DNA from: Notospermus geniculatus
Taxonomy: Eukaryota > Nemertea > Pilidiophora > Heteronemertea > Lineidae
Assembly: GCA_002633025.1 (NCBI GenBank)
Contig: NMRB01001716.1
Span: 7,854-71,853, forward strand
Direction of reading: 5' to 3'
DNA: 64,000 nucleotides
Part shown: one piece after another, positions 34,327 to 44,309 of the stretch
How the letters are laid out: each line of letters opens with the position of its first letter
Position numbering within the stretch: the first letter of the stretch is position 1
Program-made: the position numbers and the translations under genes
The notes under the pieces: model-generated
Database searches by the model: none
The model's input: the letters and a program-made list of their open reading frames with translations, nothing else
What the model was told of the DNA's origin: nothing

Positions 34327-34602
34327 TCAGGGTTTCTGCCAGAAATATTTTTGAGGGTATGCATTTCTTCAAAATCAGCAAAAACCCCATGAAATTAAAG
34401 AAAATGGTCCTTTTCTGTTCCTCTGCAGGGCCGTGTTTAAAGGGGGGGGGGCGAGGGGGCAGTTGCCCCCCAGAGCCAACCAAAAAACGTGATTTTCATG
34501 TGGATTTTGGGCAAAAAGAGGTCTTCTGCCCCCCCAGAGAGGCTTCTGCTCCCCCTGGACCAAAAAGTTAAATACGGCCCTGCTCTGACGGAAACACTAG
34601 CT
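34327..34602. mobile_element. Outer element split by a nested MITE
   Basis: Left AGGGTTTCTGCCAGAAATA and right CTCTGACGGAAACACTAGC are imperfect inverses. The MITE at 34426-34582 sits near its right end. Confidence 0.4.
34426..34582. mobile_element. CAGGG-ended MITE, CAGGGCCGTGTTTAAA ends
   Basis: Left CAGGGCCGTGTTTAAAGGGG and right CCAAAAAGTTAAATACGGCCCTG are inverse at their ends. Two GGGGGCAG/CTGCCCCC words inside. Confidence 0.6.
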
Positions 34603-34640
34603 GATCTCGGCAACCAACATTTTTCATCAGGATTGGACAG

Positions 34641-34724
34641 NNNNNNNNNNNNNNNNNNNNNNNNNNNNNNNNNNNNNNNNNNNNNNNNNNNNNNNNNNNN
34701 NNNNNNNNNNNNNNNNNNNNNNNN
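34641..34724. other. Assembly gap of 84 N
   Basis: Undetermined bases in the large intron, followed by a C run (34725-34739) and ACACACACA, a sequence type that is hard to read through. Confidence 0.99.
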
Positions 34725-35344
34725 CCCCCCCCCCCCCCCACACACACACAAAATCCTGGACCCGCCCCTGCCCTGGCCATTGTGGTAGCTGAAAGTCATT
34801 GCTGGGCTGTCCGAGTATGCAAAGAATGCTTGCGGATCACTTGTCCTGCCTAGAATCCACTTTTGCGTGCCATCCCATCCTTCTTGTGTATTGGCCGACT
34901 GGCGGTGACCATGTGACCTGCTGACTAGCCAATGAACATGCCGTGTACTGGGTACTTCGTTTTGCCTGGCAATGGCCTCGAAATCGTGGCAATCAAAAGT
35001 GACGTATTTGGCACTGTCCAATCAAATGACCATTTCCCAATACTCTTTGAGAAAGAAAGATGGCCATCCAGCTGCAAGATTTCCCCATTAGCTGTCCGTG
35101 TTTTGGCTAGGCCCTGTCTGACATTTGGCTACATGCTTGTGGTTTCCTGAAGTGCTAATTTCCTTTAGAATTCCCATGAGAAGATGATTTTGGCTCAGTA
35201 TTCGGTACATTGGCCTTGTAGCCAAATTAGCCAAATGGTAACTTGTACGAGATGTGTCTGTTAAGACCAAATGCCCTGCATTCAAAGTCGATCGGTGACA
35301 TTACTAGGTTTGATTTGTTCTTTGTTTTAAGACGAAGGCACTTA

Positions 35345-35550
35345 GGCCAAGTTCAGACGTCACTCTAACGACACGTCAAATACAATTCCTCATTTAGATC
35401 CGTCTGGAGAGCGACGTCTGAAGTGAATTAAATTCGACGTCAGACGTACTATCCATCGATGAATGAATCGGATGGCCTATGCGTCGCGCTACGGTCGCAC
35501 CAAATTCATTTGTATTCGACGCGTCATTAGAGCGACGTCTGAACTTGGCC
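35345..35550. mobile_element. MITE with TTA target duplication, GGCCAAGTTCAGACG ends
   Basis: Ends GGCCAAGTTCAGACGTCACT and AGCGACGTCTGAACTTGGCC, flanked by TTA (35342-35344 and 35551-35553). GACGTC words recur inside. Lies about 175 bp before exon D. Confidence 0.75.
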
Positions 35551-35725
35551 TTAGGAATTTTACTAGAACTCGTTCCGTTTGAGATTGGATTTGAATTATT
35601 TTATAGTGTGAGAGTCTTGTCTACAGAAAATGATAAGCTGTCAATCACTGTTACATTTTCAGCATTAGGATTTGATGAGTTCATCAGTTCGATCACTTTG
35701 TAATTGATATGCTTTGTTTCGCCAG

Positions 35726-35971
35726 ATTCGGATACTGGGAGTTATCGCCAAACCGGCAACTCTCACACGCCGGACGTGAAAGCAAACACGAATGCATCAA
35801 CAGATGAGATTGACGTCAAGGTCGCCGACAACAAAAAAGAACCGGATGCAGAGGAAGCAGAGGCGGGGGAGACTCAGAAAGCGGCCAAGAAACCGAGCGG
35901 CTTGGGTCGCAAGGAGAAATCTGTACTCCAGGCCAAACTCACCAAGCTGGCTATCCAAATTGGATATGCAG
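35726..35971 (+). CDS. PMCA: PMCA exon D: acidic/basic linker before M3
   Basis: Acceptor TTTCGCCAG, donor GTATGA. The first half encodes a low-similarity hydrophilic stretch rich in Asp, Glu, Lys and Thr. The second half encodes the diagnostic RKEKSVLQAKLTKLAIQIGY, which matches the KKEKSVLQGKLTKLAVQIG region of animal PMCAs just ahead of M3. The phase joins exon C (g|at) and exon E (g|gc). The linker is where isoforms of this family differ most, so its exact exon boundary rests on splice signals and phase rather than similarity. Confidence 0.94.
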
Positions 35972-36066
35972 GTATGAAAAGTGCCCTGCTGGAATCCTCG
36001 AGTTGTAAAATTGTAAAAGCGTATTTTTAAGATTGACACAATCACAGGTTTAAAGTATTACCAATA

Positions 36067-36300
36067 GCCGTGTTTACACTGCCAAAAATTAAGTGAACTC
36101 GGACCGGGCCGAGTACGGTACGGCAAAAGAAGTGGCAGTGTAAACCTGCCAAGCGTACCTGGTCCGGACCACAAGTGAACCATACCAAGACCTGCAGGAG
36201 GAGGGGTCTCGGTCCGAACCGAGTACAGTACCCCAACCAAATGTGCTGTGTAAACCTGATGCACGGTGAACTGAACCAAGTCCACTTACCTGGGACGGTA
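36067..36300. mobile_element. Possible MITE with GTTTACACTGCC words
   Basis: GCCGTGTTTACACTGCC, GGCAGTGTAAACC and GTGTAAACCTGATG alternate orientation, and GGTCCGGACC / CGGTCCGAACCGAG occur. True ends not resolved. In the intron between exons D and E. Confidence 0.4.
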
Positions 36301-36768
36301 TTGAGCATGCGCGCAGTTTGTCCTTGCAGGAAAACTCGGCATGATTCCAGGCGAGTTTCTTACCTCCACTGAATGGAGAGCGATATATATTACAGTAGGA
36401 CTGTTACCCCTAGCGTACATTTTACCCTAATTTGTGACAAAGCTCGGGCCACCTGTGGGTGGATGACGGCCCAAGTGTCGGTGTCTGGGCTCTCACTGAG
36501 CAAGCACTGCAATGACCACTTCGTGGCCGTCGCGCGATTTGATCGGCATCCGATCGCAAGACTGTAATTACTTGAGTCATTTCATAACTCGTCGCCGTCG
36601 CTGAAGTACGCTGGAATATGAATCAACTCTGCGAAGTCGGCGTCCATATTTTGATCGCGCGTCGGACGCTGATGGTCATGCGTCGAAGTATGAACTAGGC
36701 TTCAGAAAGCAGATCCGTGGACCTTCCTTTCAAATACACTCTTACACTTCACTTATTCTTCATTTCAG

Positions 36769-36971
36769 GCACTGGAGTTGCTGTTTTAACTGTGGTGATC
36801 CTCATTTTACGTTTCTGCATCACGACATTCGTTGTCAATAAAATGCCTTGGGATGCATATTACATTCAGCACTTCGTCAAATTCTTCATTATTGGTGTAA
36901 CTGTGTTAGTAGTCGCTGTGCCTGAAGGTCTTCCACTCGCTGTTACATTAGCTTTGGCTTATTCTGTCAGG
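36769..36971 (+). CDS. PMCA: PMCA exon E: M3-M4 with PEGLP
   Basis: Acceptor CATTTCAG, donor GTGAGT. It encodes M3 ([20 protein letters not shown]), a loop, [20 protein letters not shown] and then [22 protein letters not shown] in M4 is the P-type ATPase ion-binding helix break; its glutamate is part of the single Ca2+ site of PMCAs. The exon ends on a complete codon (phase 0). Confidence 0.97.
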
Positions 36972-37027
36972 GTGAGTGATACTCATAACAAGTAGAATAG
37001 TTTTTGAGGCCTGTTAAGTTTGAGTAT

Positions 37028-37375
37028 GAATATATAAGTACCAAGAATGTGCAACTCCAAATATGTGCCAAAAGTGAGTTTGCCTCTGGTGACCCTGTAA
37101 CCAAATGGATCTTAATTTGTGGAGGATTATTGTGTAGAGAAGATCATTATGAACAAAATGACACCTCCCATAATTATGCACTCAGAAATAACTGAGCTAC
37201 AAAGCATTTTTGAATGGAAACATATTTTCGACAGATCGATATTGTAATTGATCTCAGAGTTGGGCACTCTGAGCTACATGTATACAACAAATCCATGGTT
37301 TCTCCAAAATCAAAAAAAAATTGAATGCTAGTAATTTGTCTGTAACTTTACATAAGAATATTGATGAAATTCATC
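37028..37375. repeat. Element TATATAAGTACCAAGAATG, partial copy
   Basis: Matches the left two-thirds of 42549-43076 (TATATAAGTACCAAGAATGT, GAAGATCATTATGAACAAAA, CCATGGTTTCTCCAAAATCA). Stops about 80 bp before exon F. Confidence 0.7.
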
Positions 37376-37452
37376 AAACTATTCATCAAAGTTCTAGAAA
37401 TTTGGTGAAAAAGTCTCGTCAGATTTTCAAAAATTTCACTTCTCCTTTGCAG

Positions 37453-37588
37453 AAAATGATGCATGACAATAATCTGGTTCGACATCTTGACGCTTGCGAA
37501 ACGATGGGCAATGCTACGTCGATCTGTTCAGACAAGACTGGTACCCTGACCACTAACAGGATGACCGTTGTACAGAGTTATATTGGAG
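37453..37588 (+). CDS. PMCA: PMCA exon F: phosphorylation domain, DKTGT
   Basis: Acceptor CCTTTGCAG, donor GTAAAC. It encodes [20 protein letters not shown] followed by [20 protein letters not shown] and QSYIG. The aspartate of SDKTGTLT is the residue phosphorylated by ATP in every P-type pump. Vertebrate PMCAs have TMNRMTVVQ where this protein has TTNRMTVVQ. The following intron contains a fold-back MITE and a minisatellite. Confidence 0.97.
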
Positions 37589-37734
37589 GTAAACATTTCT
37601 GTGCAGAATGTTAAATACAACATAAATCATCACGTGGCTGGGGATGGCTAACCTAGTCTGGGAACAAGTTAAGGTTTGCAGCCAAGGGGTTGGCTCCTTT
37701 CATGGCCAAGGATTAGGTTGGGGGTTGGTTACTA

Positions 37735-38130
37735 GAGAGGTTGCGCAGCGGCCCGACTCCAACTCCGACTTCAAATACGAGAATGAATTGCAGTCCGCTA
37801 TGGACATCCTTGATAAAAACGATTTGATAGAAGTTTTCAATTCGTCAAACACCATAAATTGAAGGCAGAAAAATTTGGCCTTATAAATTGGAAATAACAA
37901 TATATAAATAATGAATATTGAAGTCGTAATCCTAGTCGTTATGACTTGAAACACGACTAAAATTGCGATTTACGTGCACTTCCGATTACGAGTCAAAATT
38001 ATTCTGCCACAAAGTTATGACGTTTTATGATTTGGAAACGTCTATTAAATCGTTTTATCAAGGATGTCTACAGCGGACTGCAATTCATTCTGGTAGTTGA
38101 AGCCAGAGTCGGAAAGCTGCACAACCTCTC
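37735..38130. mobile_element. MITE family M, copy 6, inverted orientation
   Basis: TA|GAGAGGTTGCGCAGCGGCCC at left, AGCTGCACAACCTCTC|TA at right. Located between exons F and G, ending four bases before a minisatellite. Confidence 0.85.
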
Positions 38131-38133
38131 TAT

Positions 38134-38802
38134 TGTCACAGTCAAGGAACGGATTGGGGTTGGTTACTGTCACAGCCAAGGAACGGATTGTGGTTGGTTA
38201 CTGTCACAGCCAAGGAACGGATTGGGGTTGGTTACTGCCACAGTCAAGGAACGGATTGATGTTGGTTACTGCCACAGTCATGGAACGGATTGGGGTTGGT
38301 TATTGTCACAGTGAAGGAACGATTGGGGTTGGTTACTGTCACAGCCAAGGAACGGATTGGGGTTGGTTACTGCCACAGTCAAGGAACGGATTGATGTTGG
38401 TTACTGCCACAGTCATGGAACGGATTGGGGTTGGTTATTGTCACAGTGAAGGAACGATTGGGGTTGGTTACTGTCACAGCCAAGGAACGGATTGGGGTTG
38501 GTTACTGCCACAGTCAAGGAACGGATTGATGTTGGTTACTGCCACAGTCATGGAACGGATTGGGGTTGGTTATTGTCACAGTGAAGGAACGATTGGGGTT
38601 GGTTACTGTCACAGCCAAGGAACGGATTGGGGTTGGTTACTGCCACAGTCAAGGAACGGATTNACAGTCAAGGAATAGAGAGGGTAGGTTCCTGTCACAG
38701 TCAAGGAATAGATAGGGTAGGTTCCTGTCACAGTCAAGGAATAGATGGGGTTGGTTCCTGTCACAGTCAAGGAATAGAGAGGGTAGGTTCCTGTCAGAGT
38801 CG
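38134..38802. repeat. Minisatellite, 34-bp unit with 135-bp higher-order period
   Basis: Units of GTCACAGTCAAGGAACGGAT followed by TGGGGTTGGTTACT. Four units (one shortened to 33 bp) form a 135-bp higher-order repeat present nearly unchanged about three times. 135 is divisible by three, so a 193-codon frame stays open. One undetermined base at 38663 marks a change to GGAATAGA-type units. Ends 50 bp before exon G. Confidence 0.95.
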
Positions 38803-38851
38803 CATCTTGAAGTTAATGGAAAGACTAACGGTACAATATTTTCCCCTTCAG

Positions 38852-38958
38852 CCTCTCATCATAGAAATACACCTGAATTCTCCAGTATTCCATCTGACAT
38901 TCAGCAACTGCTTATTAGAGCCATAGCAATAAATAGTGGATATACATCAAGAGTAGTG
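38852..38958 (+). CDS. PMCA: PMCA exon G: short nucleotide-domain exon
   Basis: A small exon with no long open frame, found because exons F and H do not join in phase without it. Acceptor TTCCCCTTCAG, donor GTAAGT. After two bases that complete a split codon it reads SHHRNTPEFSSIPSDIQQLL followed by IRAIAINSGYTSRVV. This matches the family pattern IPxxxxxxLxxGIxxNxAYTSKI at the start of the nucleotide-binding domain. It ends in phase 0. Its acceptor is only about 50 bp after a 34-bp-unit tandem array. Confidence 0.93.
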
Positions 38959-39106
38959 GTAAGTTGTCGAACAAACCTTTCTTTTCGTTAGAATGATATA
39001 AACAAGTTGTTGATTACCCAGGATCTGTGCATGGGTTCGATCCTGCAGCAAGGACATACATGTATGTAATATAGAGTTGTGAACAAAAGACAGTTTGTCG
39101 GACTTA

Positions 39107-39754
39107 AGCCAGGCGTAGATCGCACTTGCGACTGGGAGCAACTGATCAGGGCTGGGTTGCACAAAACTCATGTTAGCGCTAACTTGGTGTTAGCGCTAAC
39201 TTTATGTTAAATGACGTAAAAAGACAAAGGATTTTTACGTCATCTAACATAAAGTTAGCGCTAACACCAAGTTAGCACTATCGTGAGTTTTGTGCAAGCG
39301 CCCCCTGATCAGTCACTGGTGATGTACGCGCTGCGCGCATGTCGCAAATTCAGCAACTCATTAAAACTAGGAGGATCCAATCAGTCGTCATGTCCTGACC
39401 ACGTACATCGCACTTGCGACTGGCAGCAACTCAGGTAACATCTGGGGCAGCGTTGAGGCTCGACGAGACTGGGTTTCATTCAGAAAACTGGTACTGATCA
39501 GTCGCAAGCCCGCATACGTCGACTGACTGAACGAAACTGGGTACAACTAGTCGCTAGAAAGTTGTGCAACTCAAGAAACATGTGCAACTCGTGGCGACTA
39601 GCAAAATTTCAGTTCCATTGAGTCGCAACGGTGCGTACATTGACAGTTTCTGGCGATTGATCAGTCGCCTCCAGTTCCAGCTAGATCCTCCCAGTCGCCA
39701 GTACCTCTGTGGTGACTAGTTGTCTCCAGTCGCAAGTGTGATGTACGTTAGGCT
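39107..39754. mobile_element. MITE with TTA target duplication, AGCCAGGCGTAGATCGCACT ends
   Basis: Left AGCCAGGCGTAGATCGCACT and right AGTGTGATGTACGTTAGGCT, flanked by TTA (39104-39106 and 39755-39757). Interior repeats CTTGCGACTGG, TGATCAGT and AGTTGC in both orientations. It contains the nested MITE at 39147-39307. Confidence 0.7.
39147..39307. mobile_element. CAGGG-ended palindromic MITE nested in 39107-39754
   Basis: Left CAGGGCTGGGTTGCACAAAA and right GTTTTGTGCAAGCGCCCCCTG. Arms contain TTAGCGCTAAC palindromes and TAACATAAAGTTAGCGCTAA. Confidence 0.7.
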
Positions 39755-39764
39755 TTAAGGCCGT

Positions 39765-39880
39765 GGTTGTCTATGCCTTGCAAGTGAAAACACCTCACAG
39801 AGGTGCAGTAGCCTGTAGTGGACTCCATACTTCCAGCCAATTCGAACTGGACGCTGTGTTACGATATGAAAACTTCACGG
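39765..39880 (+). mobile_element. SINE family B, 3' fragment
   Basis: GTCTATGCC..GCAAGTGAAAACACC..CACAGAGGTGCAGTAGCCTG and TAGTGGACTCCATACTTCC resemble the 3' half of family B at 44310-44598. About 50 bp before exon H. Confidence 0.55.
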
Positions 39881-39930
39881 ATGTACTGCATCTCTCAGGA
39901 AGTGACATAATTCTACATTTTTGACTGCAG

Positions 39931-40166
39931 AAACAAGAGCAAGGCGAGCCCAAACAACTTGGAAACAAAACAGAATGCGCCCTGATCGGGTTCGTTATGG
40001 ACCTGGGTCAAAGCGTCGAGGCCATCCGTGAGGAAGTCCCAGAGGAAAAACTATACAAAGTGTACACTTTCAACTCAGTTAGGAAATCCATGAGCACAGT
40101 TATACAACTAGAAGGTGACCACTTCAGATTATTTACCAAAGGAGCTTCAGAAATAGTTCTGAAAAA
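39931..40166 (+). CDS. PMCA: PMCA exon H: nucleotide-binding domain, KGASE
   Basis: Acceptor TTGACTGCAG, donor GTGAGT. It encodes a short polar stretch, then [38 protein letters not shown] and [11 protein letters not shown]. The conserved KTE, FNSxRKxMS and KGASE motifs line the ATP pocket of P-type pumps. The exon ends with two bases of a lysine codon that exon I completes. A hairpin-headed repeat element of about 1 kb begins about 40 bp into the following intron. Confidence 0.97.
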
Positions 40167-40207
40167 GTGAGTTATGTTCAACTTATGCCTGCCACACTCG
40201 GTCAAAT

Positions 40208-41258
40208 TTTTAGCTCACTGGGGTGAGCTATTACGATGGTGCAGCGTGCGGCGTCGTCCGTCGTGGTCCGTTAGCAGGGCACGTTTCGTAACCGCTGGAG
40301 CTATTGATCTGAAACTTGGTGCATATATACCCCCAGGTCAGATGACCCACGACACCAAGTTTCGGTCCGATTCGACTCTCAGTTTGGCCACCAGGTGGCG
40401 GAAACCAAAAACACAAAAAGTGCAATAACTCCTGAACTAATGACTAGATCATCTCCAAATTTTTATCATAGGTGTAGCTAATAAGGATACATAACATATA
40501 TAACGGGTTTTTGATTTGACCTACTTTTCAAGGTCACAGAGGTCAAAGTTCGACAAAAGTGACGAACCTGCCACAGTTTGTCATTATTTCACCGAGCGAC
40601 TTCATATCTTGCGTAAACATGCATTGGAGGGGTACCTTAAAAAATACCAAGTTTCGGCCCGATTGGACATCCAGTATGGCCGCCAGGTGGCGTAACCTGA
40701 AAATCAAGGAAGTGCTATTACTCGGGAACGGCTTGACGCAGAGTGCTCAAATTTGATATTTACCTCCATCTAGATGACCTTTACATGCATGTGAAATTTC
40801 GGCCTGATTTGACTTCTAACATGGCCACCAGGTGGCGTAACCCAAAAATCATCAAAGTGCTGTAACTCAGGAACGCCTTAACCCAAAGCGCTCCAATGTG
40901 CTATGTGACCCCCTGCAGATGACCTTTATGTCCATGTGAAGTTTCGGCCCGATCGGACATCCAATATGGCCGCCAGGTGGCGTAACCCGAAAATCATCAA
41001 AGTGCTGTAACTCAGGAATGACTTGACCCAAAGCGCTCCAATGTGCTATGTCGCCCCCTGCAGATGACCTTTATGTGCATGTTAAGTTCCAGCCCGATCG
41101 GACATCCAATATGGCCACCAGGTGGCATAACCCACAAATCATCAAAGTCCTACCTGGGAATGACTTGACCCAGATTGCTCATAACTGATATGTACCTCCC
41201 TCTGTCATTAGACTGTTATGTCCAACCCAGTGAGCACATGGTCCATGGACCATTTTTC
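40208..41258. mobile_element. Hairpin-headed element HD (AGCTCAC...GTGAGC)
   Basis: Starts TTAGCTCACTGGGGTGAGCT, then GTCGTCCGTCGTGGTCCG and a leader shared with 53214-54422. About four ~140-bp modules contain CGGACATCCAATATGGCCGC, CAGGTGGCGTAACCC and CAGATGACCTTTATGT. Ends CAGTGAGCACATGGTCCATG followed by GACC. In the intron between exons H and I. Confidence 0.85.
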
Positions 41259-41267
41259 ATACAATTG

Positions 41268-41662
41268 TCAGAACCCTAGCTAGAATTTAAGAAGGGCAGG
41301 GGACTTTTCTGAAAGAGGGCACCTTTGAGATTTAAAAGGGCACTCACTCCAAAGCAGAAGTTTGAAAGAGGGCACATTTTGAGTGTAGACCTACGCATCC
41401 CAACAGACATTCAATACTATATGTAAAAGGATTGAAAAAAAATGTCATGAGTCTTGATTCGAGTGTATCAGATCAACCAATCTACAATATTTGTCCTATC
41501 CAAATGCACGATAATGGTAGATTGCATTATCTCTAGGCCTGCTTCAAAAAATGGGCAGGGCAAATTTGACTTAGCTCAAAATGAGGGCAGGGTGCATTTT
41601 GTGACTTTATAAAGAGGGTGGGGTGCTGCGCCCCTCTAAAAAGCCTAGCTAGGGGTCTGATT
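41268..41662. mobile_element. Fold-back MITE, CAGAACCCTAGCTAG ends
   Basis: Left CAGAACCCTAGCTAGAATTT and right AAAAGCCTAGCTAGGGGTCTG are imperfect inverses. GGGCAGGG and AGAGGGC words repeat inside. Confidence 0.6.
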
Positions 41663-41834
41663 GTTTTGAAATTCAGATTTGGGGCTATAGGGTTGAGATG
41701 TACGTATACTGAGTAGCTTGAGATGGCCTCTTACAAACTTGACAGGGCCAATAATGCTTTGGCTTCGGCCCTGATGGGAAAAAATCAAATGCAAATACAA
41801 AATGAATCTAAGTGTTGGTGAATTTTTTTTCCAG

Positions 41835-41977
41835 GTGCAAGTTTATCTTGGGCAGTGACGGCAAACCGCATCCTTTCACTGCTGAAGATCAAGATGAGAT
41901 GGTATGCAATGTGATTGAACCAATGGCCTGTGATGGACTCCGCACCATCTGTATCGCCTACAAGGACTTTGTCAAAG
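41835..41977 (+). CDS. PMCA: PMCA exon I: nucleotide-binding domain
   Basis: Acceptor TTTTTTTTCCAG, donor GTATGT. It encodes [39 protein letters not shown] and IAYKDFVK, matching the IEPMAxxGLRTICxAxxDF block of the family. The last base starts a glycine codon completed by exon J. A MITE with TAA target duplication begins only eight bases after the donor. Confidence 0.96.
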
Positions 41978-41988
41978 GTATGTTGTAA

Positions 41989-42311
41989 AGCCTGCAGCAC
42001 ACGTCACCATTTTCGTTGCTCGTACAGGCAATTTTCATGGTCAGCAATTTTTGTGGCGGTTGCCGGTTTACAGCAGACGTCACCACTCAGTGGTCTCGAG
42101 TGCTGCTGATGGCCACGCATCACCACAACTCGCAACCACGAGCAATTTTTGTGGTGAGAAATCAAACCTGTTTGATTTTCGGCAACTTGTGGCAACTCGT
42201 GGTCACCACAGAATTTCCGTGGTGAGTGGTCGTTGCCGGTCACAGCACACTTGGCCATTTTCGTAGCGACCACGAAAATTGCCTGCATGAGCAACGAAAG
42301 TGCTGCAGGCT
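41989..42311. mobile_element. MITE with TAA target duplication, AGCCTGCAGCACACGTCACC ends
   Basis: Ends AGCCTGCAGCACACGTCACC and AACGAAAGTGCTGCAGGCT, flanked by TAA (41986-41988 and 42312-42314). A relative is at 52435-52744. Begins eight bases after the exon I donor dinucleotide region. Confidence 0.8.
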
Positions 42312-42548
42312 TAAGGTCGACCTAAAAAATTCAGGGTTCTGCCCAGGACTGAATGAGTGCTGATCAGAACGGGGTGTGTGGGGGCCCTCCCCGACAAAAA
42401 TTTGAAATCTAGACTTGTGAAATGCGATTTCCTGGCGGCTGACAGTCGAAATAATGAGCTCATTTGGCGTCAAAAGGACACCGATCTATCACTCTATTGC
42501 AACTAAGGCAGCCCGCTGTTGTCGTTGGTCAGAATTGTGTCAGGAATC

Positions 42549-43076
42549 CCCGCCAGCAAGAATATATAAGTACCAAGAATGTACAACTCAAAATATGTGC
42601 CAAAAGTGAGTTTACTAATTTGCCTTTGGTGAACTTGTAACTGAAGGGATCTTAATTTGTGAAGAATTATTGTGTGAAGAAGATCATTACGAACAAAATG
42701 ACACCTCCCGCAGTTATATGCACTCAGAAATAACCGAGCTACAGAGTAGTTTTGAATGGACCATATTTTCGACAAATTGATATCGTACTTGATCTCAGGG
42801 TCGGGTACTCTGACCTAAACAACAAATCCATGGTTTCACCAAAATCAAAAAAAATTTTTACCCCAGTAATATGTATGTTACTTTACATAAGAATATTGCC
42901 GATATTCTAAATAATACAATTCAGTCAACAACCGTTAAATCTAAACATTGCTTATTTAATTACAAGGCCTATAATTACCGTACGCCCTCTATTATCAGAA
43001 AAAGTAACTTAATGCCCATCCGTTTGATTGATTACTAAGTTGTACATTCTTGGTACTTATATATTCTTGCCGCCAG
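42549..43076. mobile_element. Element TATATAAGTACCAAGAATG, full copy
   Basis: Left CCGCCAGCAAGAATATATAA and right TTATATATTCTTGCCGCCAGG, with the inverted word continuing through GTACCAAGAATGTACAACT. The first ~350 bp match 37028-37375. No coding region seen. Confidence 0.75.
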
Positions 43077-43354
43077 GAAGCACATTTGGTGAATGGGAAC
43101 GGAAAGAAATTCGGAAATATGTGTGGCAGGCATCTCTCGTGGCACACTTCGTTAGTTCTGATGGTCGGAAAACATTATTTTTAGGCCGAATGCCGGTCGG
43201 CATTTCTGCGTCCTGGACGGGGCCGTCCGGCGCCGACCAGCAGCAGCAGAACCCTGAAAATTGACTTTAGAATTTGCACCTACGGAGTCCCCTCTTTATC
43301 ACATGAAGATCGAAGCCACTGCACAAGCTCTATACTGCTGTTTCTGCTTTTCAG

Positions 43355-43476
43355 GTCCAGCACAAGTAAATGATGCTCATTTTGATGCAGAGCCTGACTG
43401 GGAAGCTGAGGCTGACATAGTTTGTGATTTGACATGCATTTGTATCGTAGGCATAGAAGATCCGGTGCGACCTGAA
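43355..43476 (+). CDS. PMCA: PMCA exon J: DPVRPEV block
   Basis: Acceptor TGCTTTTCAG, donor GTAAGT. It encodes a variable linker with two acidic clusters, then [20 protein letters not shown] and [13 protein letters not shown] is the conserved start of the hinge side of the phosphorylation domain. Ends in phase 0; the valine comes from exon K. A ~31-bp minisatellite follows in the intron. Confidence 0.96.
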
Positions 43477-43504
43477 GTAAGTAGTTTATCTGGAAGTTGC
43501 ACCT

Positions 43505-43935
43505 TTAGGAATACGGAGAGGACTCTTCATGTGTCTACTTAGAAGACATCTCATGGTCTACTTAGAAGTCAAATTGTGTGGGTCTACAAACTTAAAAGAC
43601 ACCTTGTATGTCTATTGAGAAAAACACCACATTGTGGGTCTTCCGATTAGACACTCATGGGTCTACTTAGAAGGCACCTTGTGGGTCTACAGGAAGTCAT
43701 GTTGTGTGGGTCTATTTAGAAGACACTTCATGGGTCTACTTAGAAGTCATGTTGTGTGGGTCTACTTAGAAGGCAGCTTGTGGGTCTACTTAGAAGTCGC
43801 ATTGTGCGGGTCTTCTTAGAAGGCACCTTGTGTGTCGACTCACAAGACAGCTTGTGGGTCTTCTGATAAGACACCTCGTGGGACTACTTGAAAGATGTCT
43901 GTGTCTATTTTGAAGACACTTAATGTGTCTTTGCT
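43505..43935. repeat. Minisatellite, about 30-bp unit
   Basis: Degenerate copies of GGGTCTACTTAGAAGTCATG followed by TTGTGT, more than ten, decaying rightward. In the intron between exons J and K. Confidence 0.85.
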
Positions 43936-44114
43936 GCCAAATGACCGTTGATATTACTTTGAGAAATGTGACTGCCTTGCACTGGACTGTAGTTTTGTCT
44001 GTGAATACAATCGGACAACTTGCAGGTCCCAGCAAGGTTGTCACTACACTATGATGTTATTTCCAAATATCTGAAAGGGGCTATACTTTTAGAGGAGGAG
44101 GTAGGGAACAAATT

Positions 44115-44309
44115 GAGGAGCCACGGTGGTGTAGTGGTTCGGGCCTCCGACTAGCGGTCAGAGGGTCTCGGGTTCGAATCCCACTGGGCGTGAGACTTTG
44201 GGCAAGTCTCTTTGCCTCACTGGCCTCTCTCCACCCAAGTGTAGAAATGGGTACCGGTCGGAAATGCTCAGATTGTAGTGGTGAATGAGCAGCTCATCTG
44301 AGTTCTACT
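44115..44309 (+). mobile_element. SINE family A, 5' part, interrupted by SINE B
   Basis: tRNA-like head GAGGAGCCACGGTGGTGTAG then GGGTTCGAATCCC (B box), and body TCTCTTTGCCTCACTGGCCT. It stops at GAGTTCTACT, where the family B SINE begins; the 3' part resumes at 44599. Confidence 0.8.

Larger units (their letters stand above)
14728..35725 (+). other. PMCA intron of about 21 kb at splice-site-A position
   Basis: The donor after exon C and acceptor before exon D join in phase and leave no missing conserved residues, so this is one intron as far as I can tell. It holds many mobile elements (listed separately), a ~920-bp palindrome and two minisatellites. Parts in which I see nothing beyond AT-rich unique sequence include 15485-15837, 17775-17910, 18834-19047, 20170-20289, 20661-21494, 25680-26108, 26484-28395, 28544-29186, 29571-30149, 30746-31401, 32011-32457 and 33243-34326. 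An unrecognised alternative exon could be present. Confidence 0.8.

Noticed and set aside
34437-35021. 194-codon minus-strand frame crossing the 84-base gap
   Set aside because: Open only because Ns are unread; flanks are MITE and low-complexity sequence.
44115-44190. Functional tRNA genes at the starts of family A copies
   Set aside because: The same ~75-bp head is followed each time by the same ~200-bp body, so they are SINE heads.
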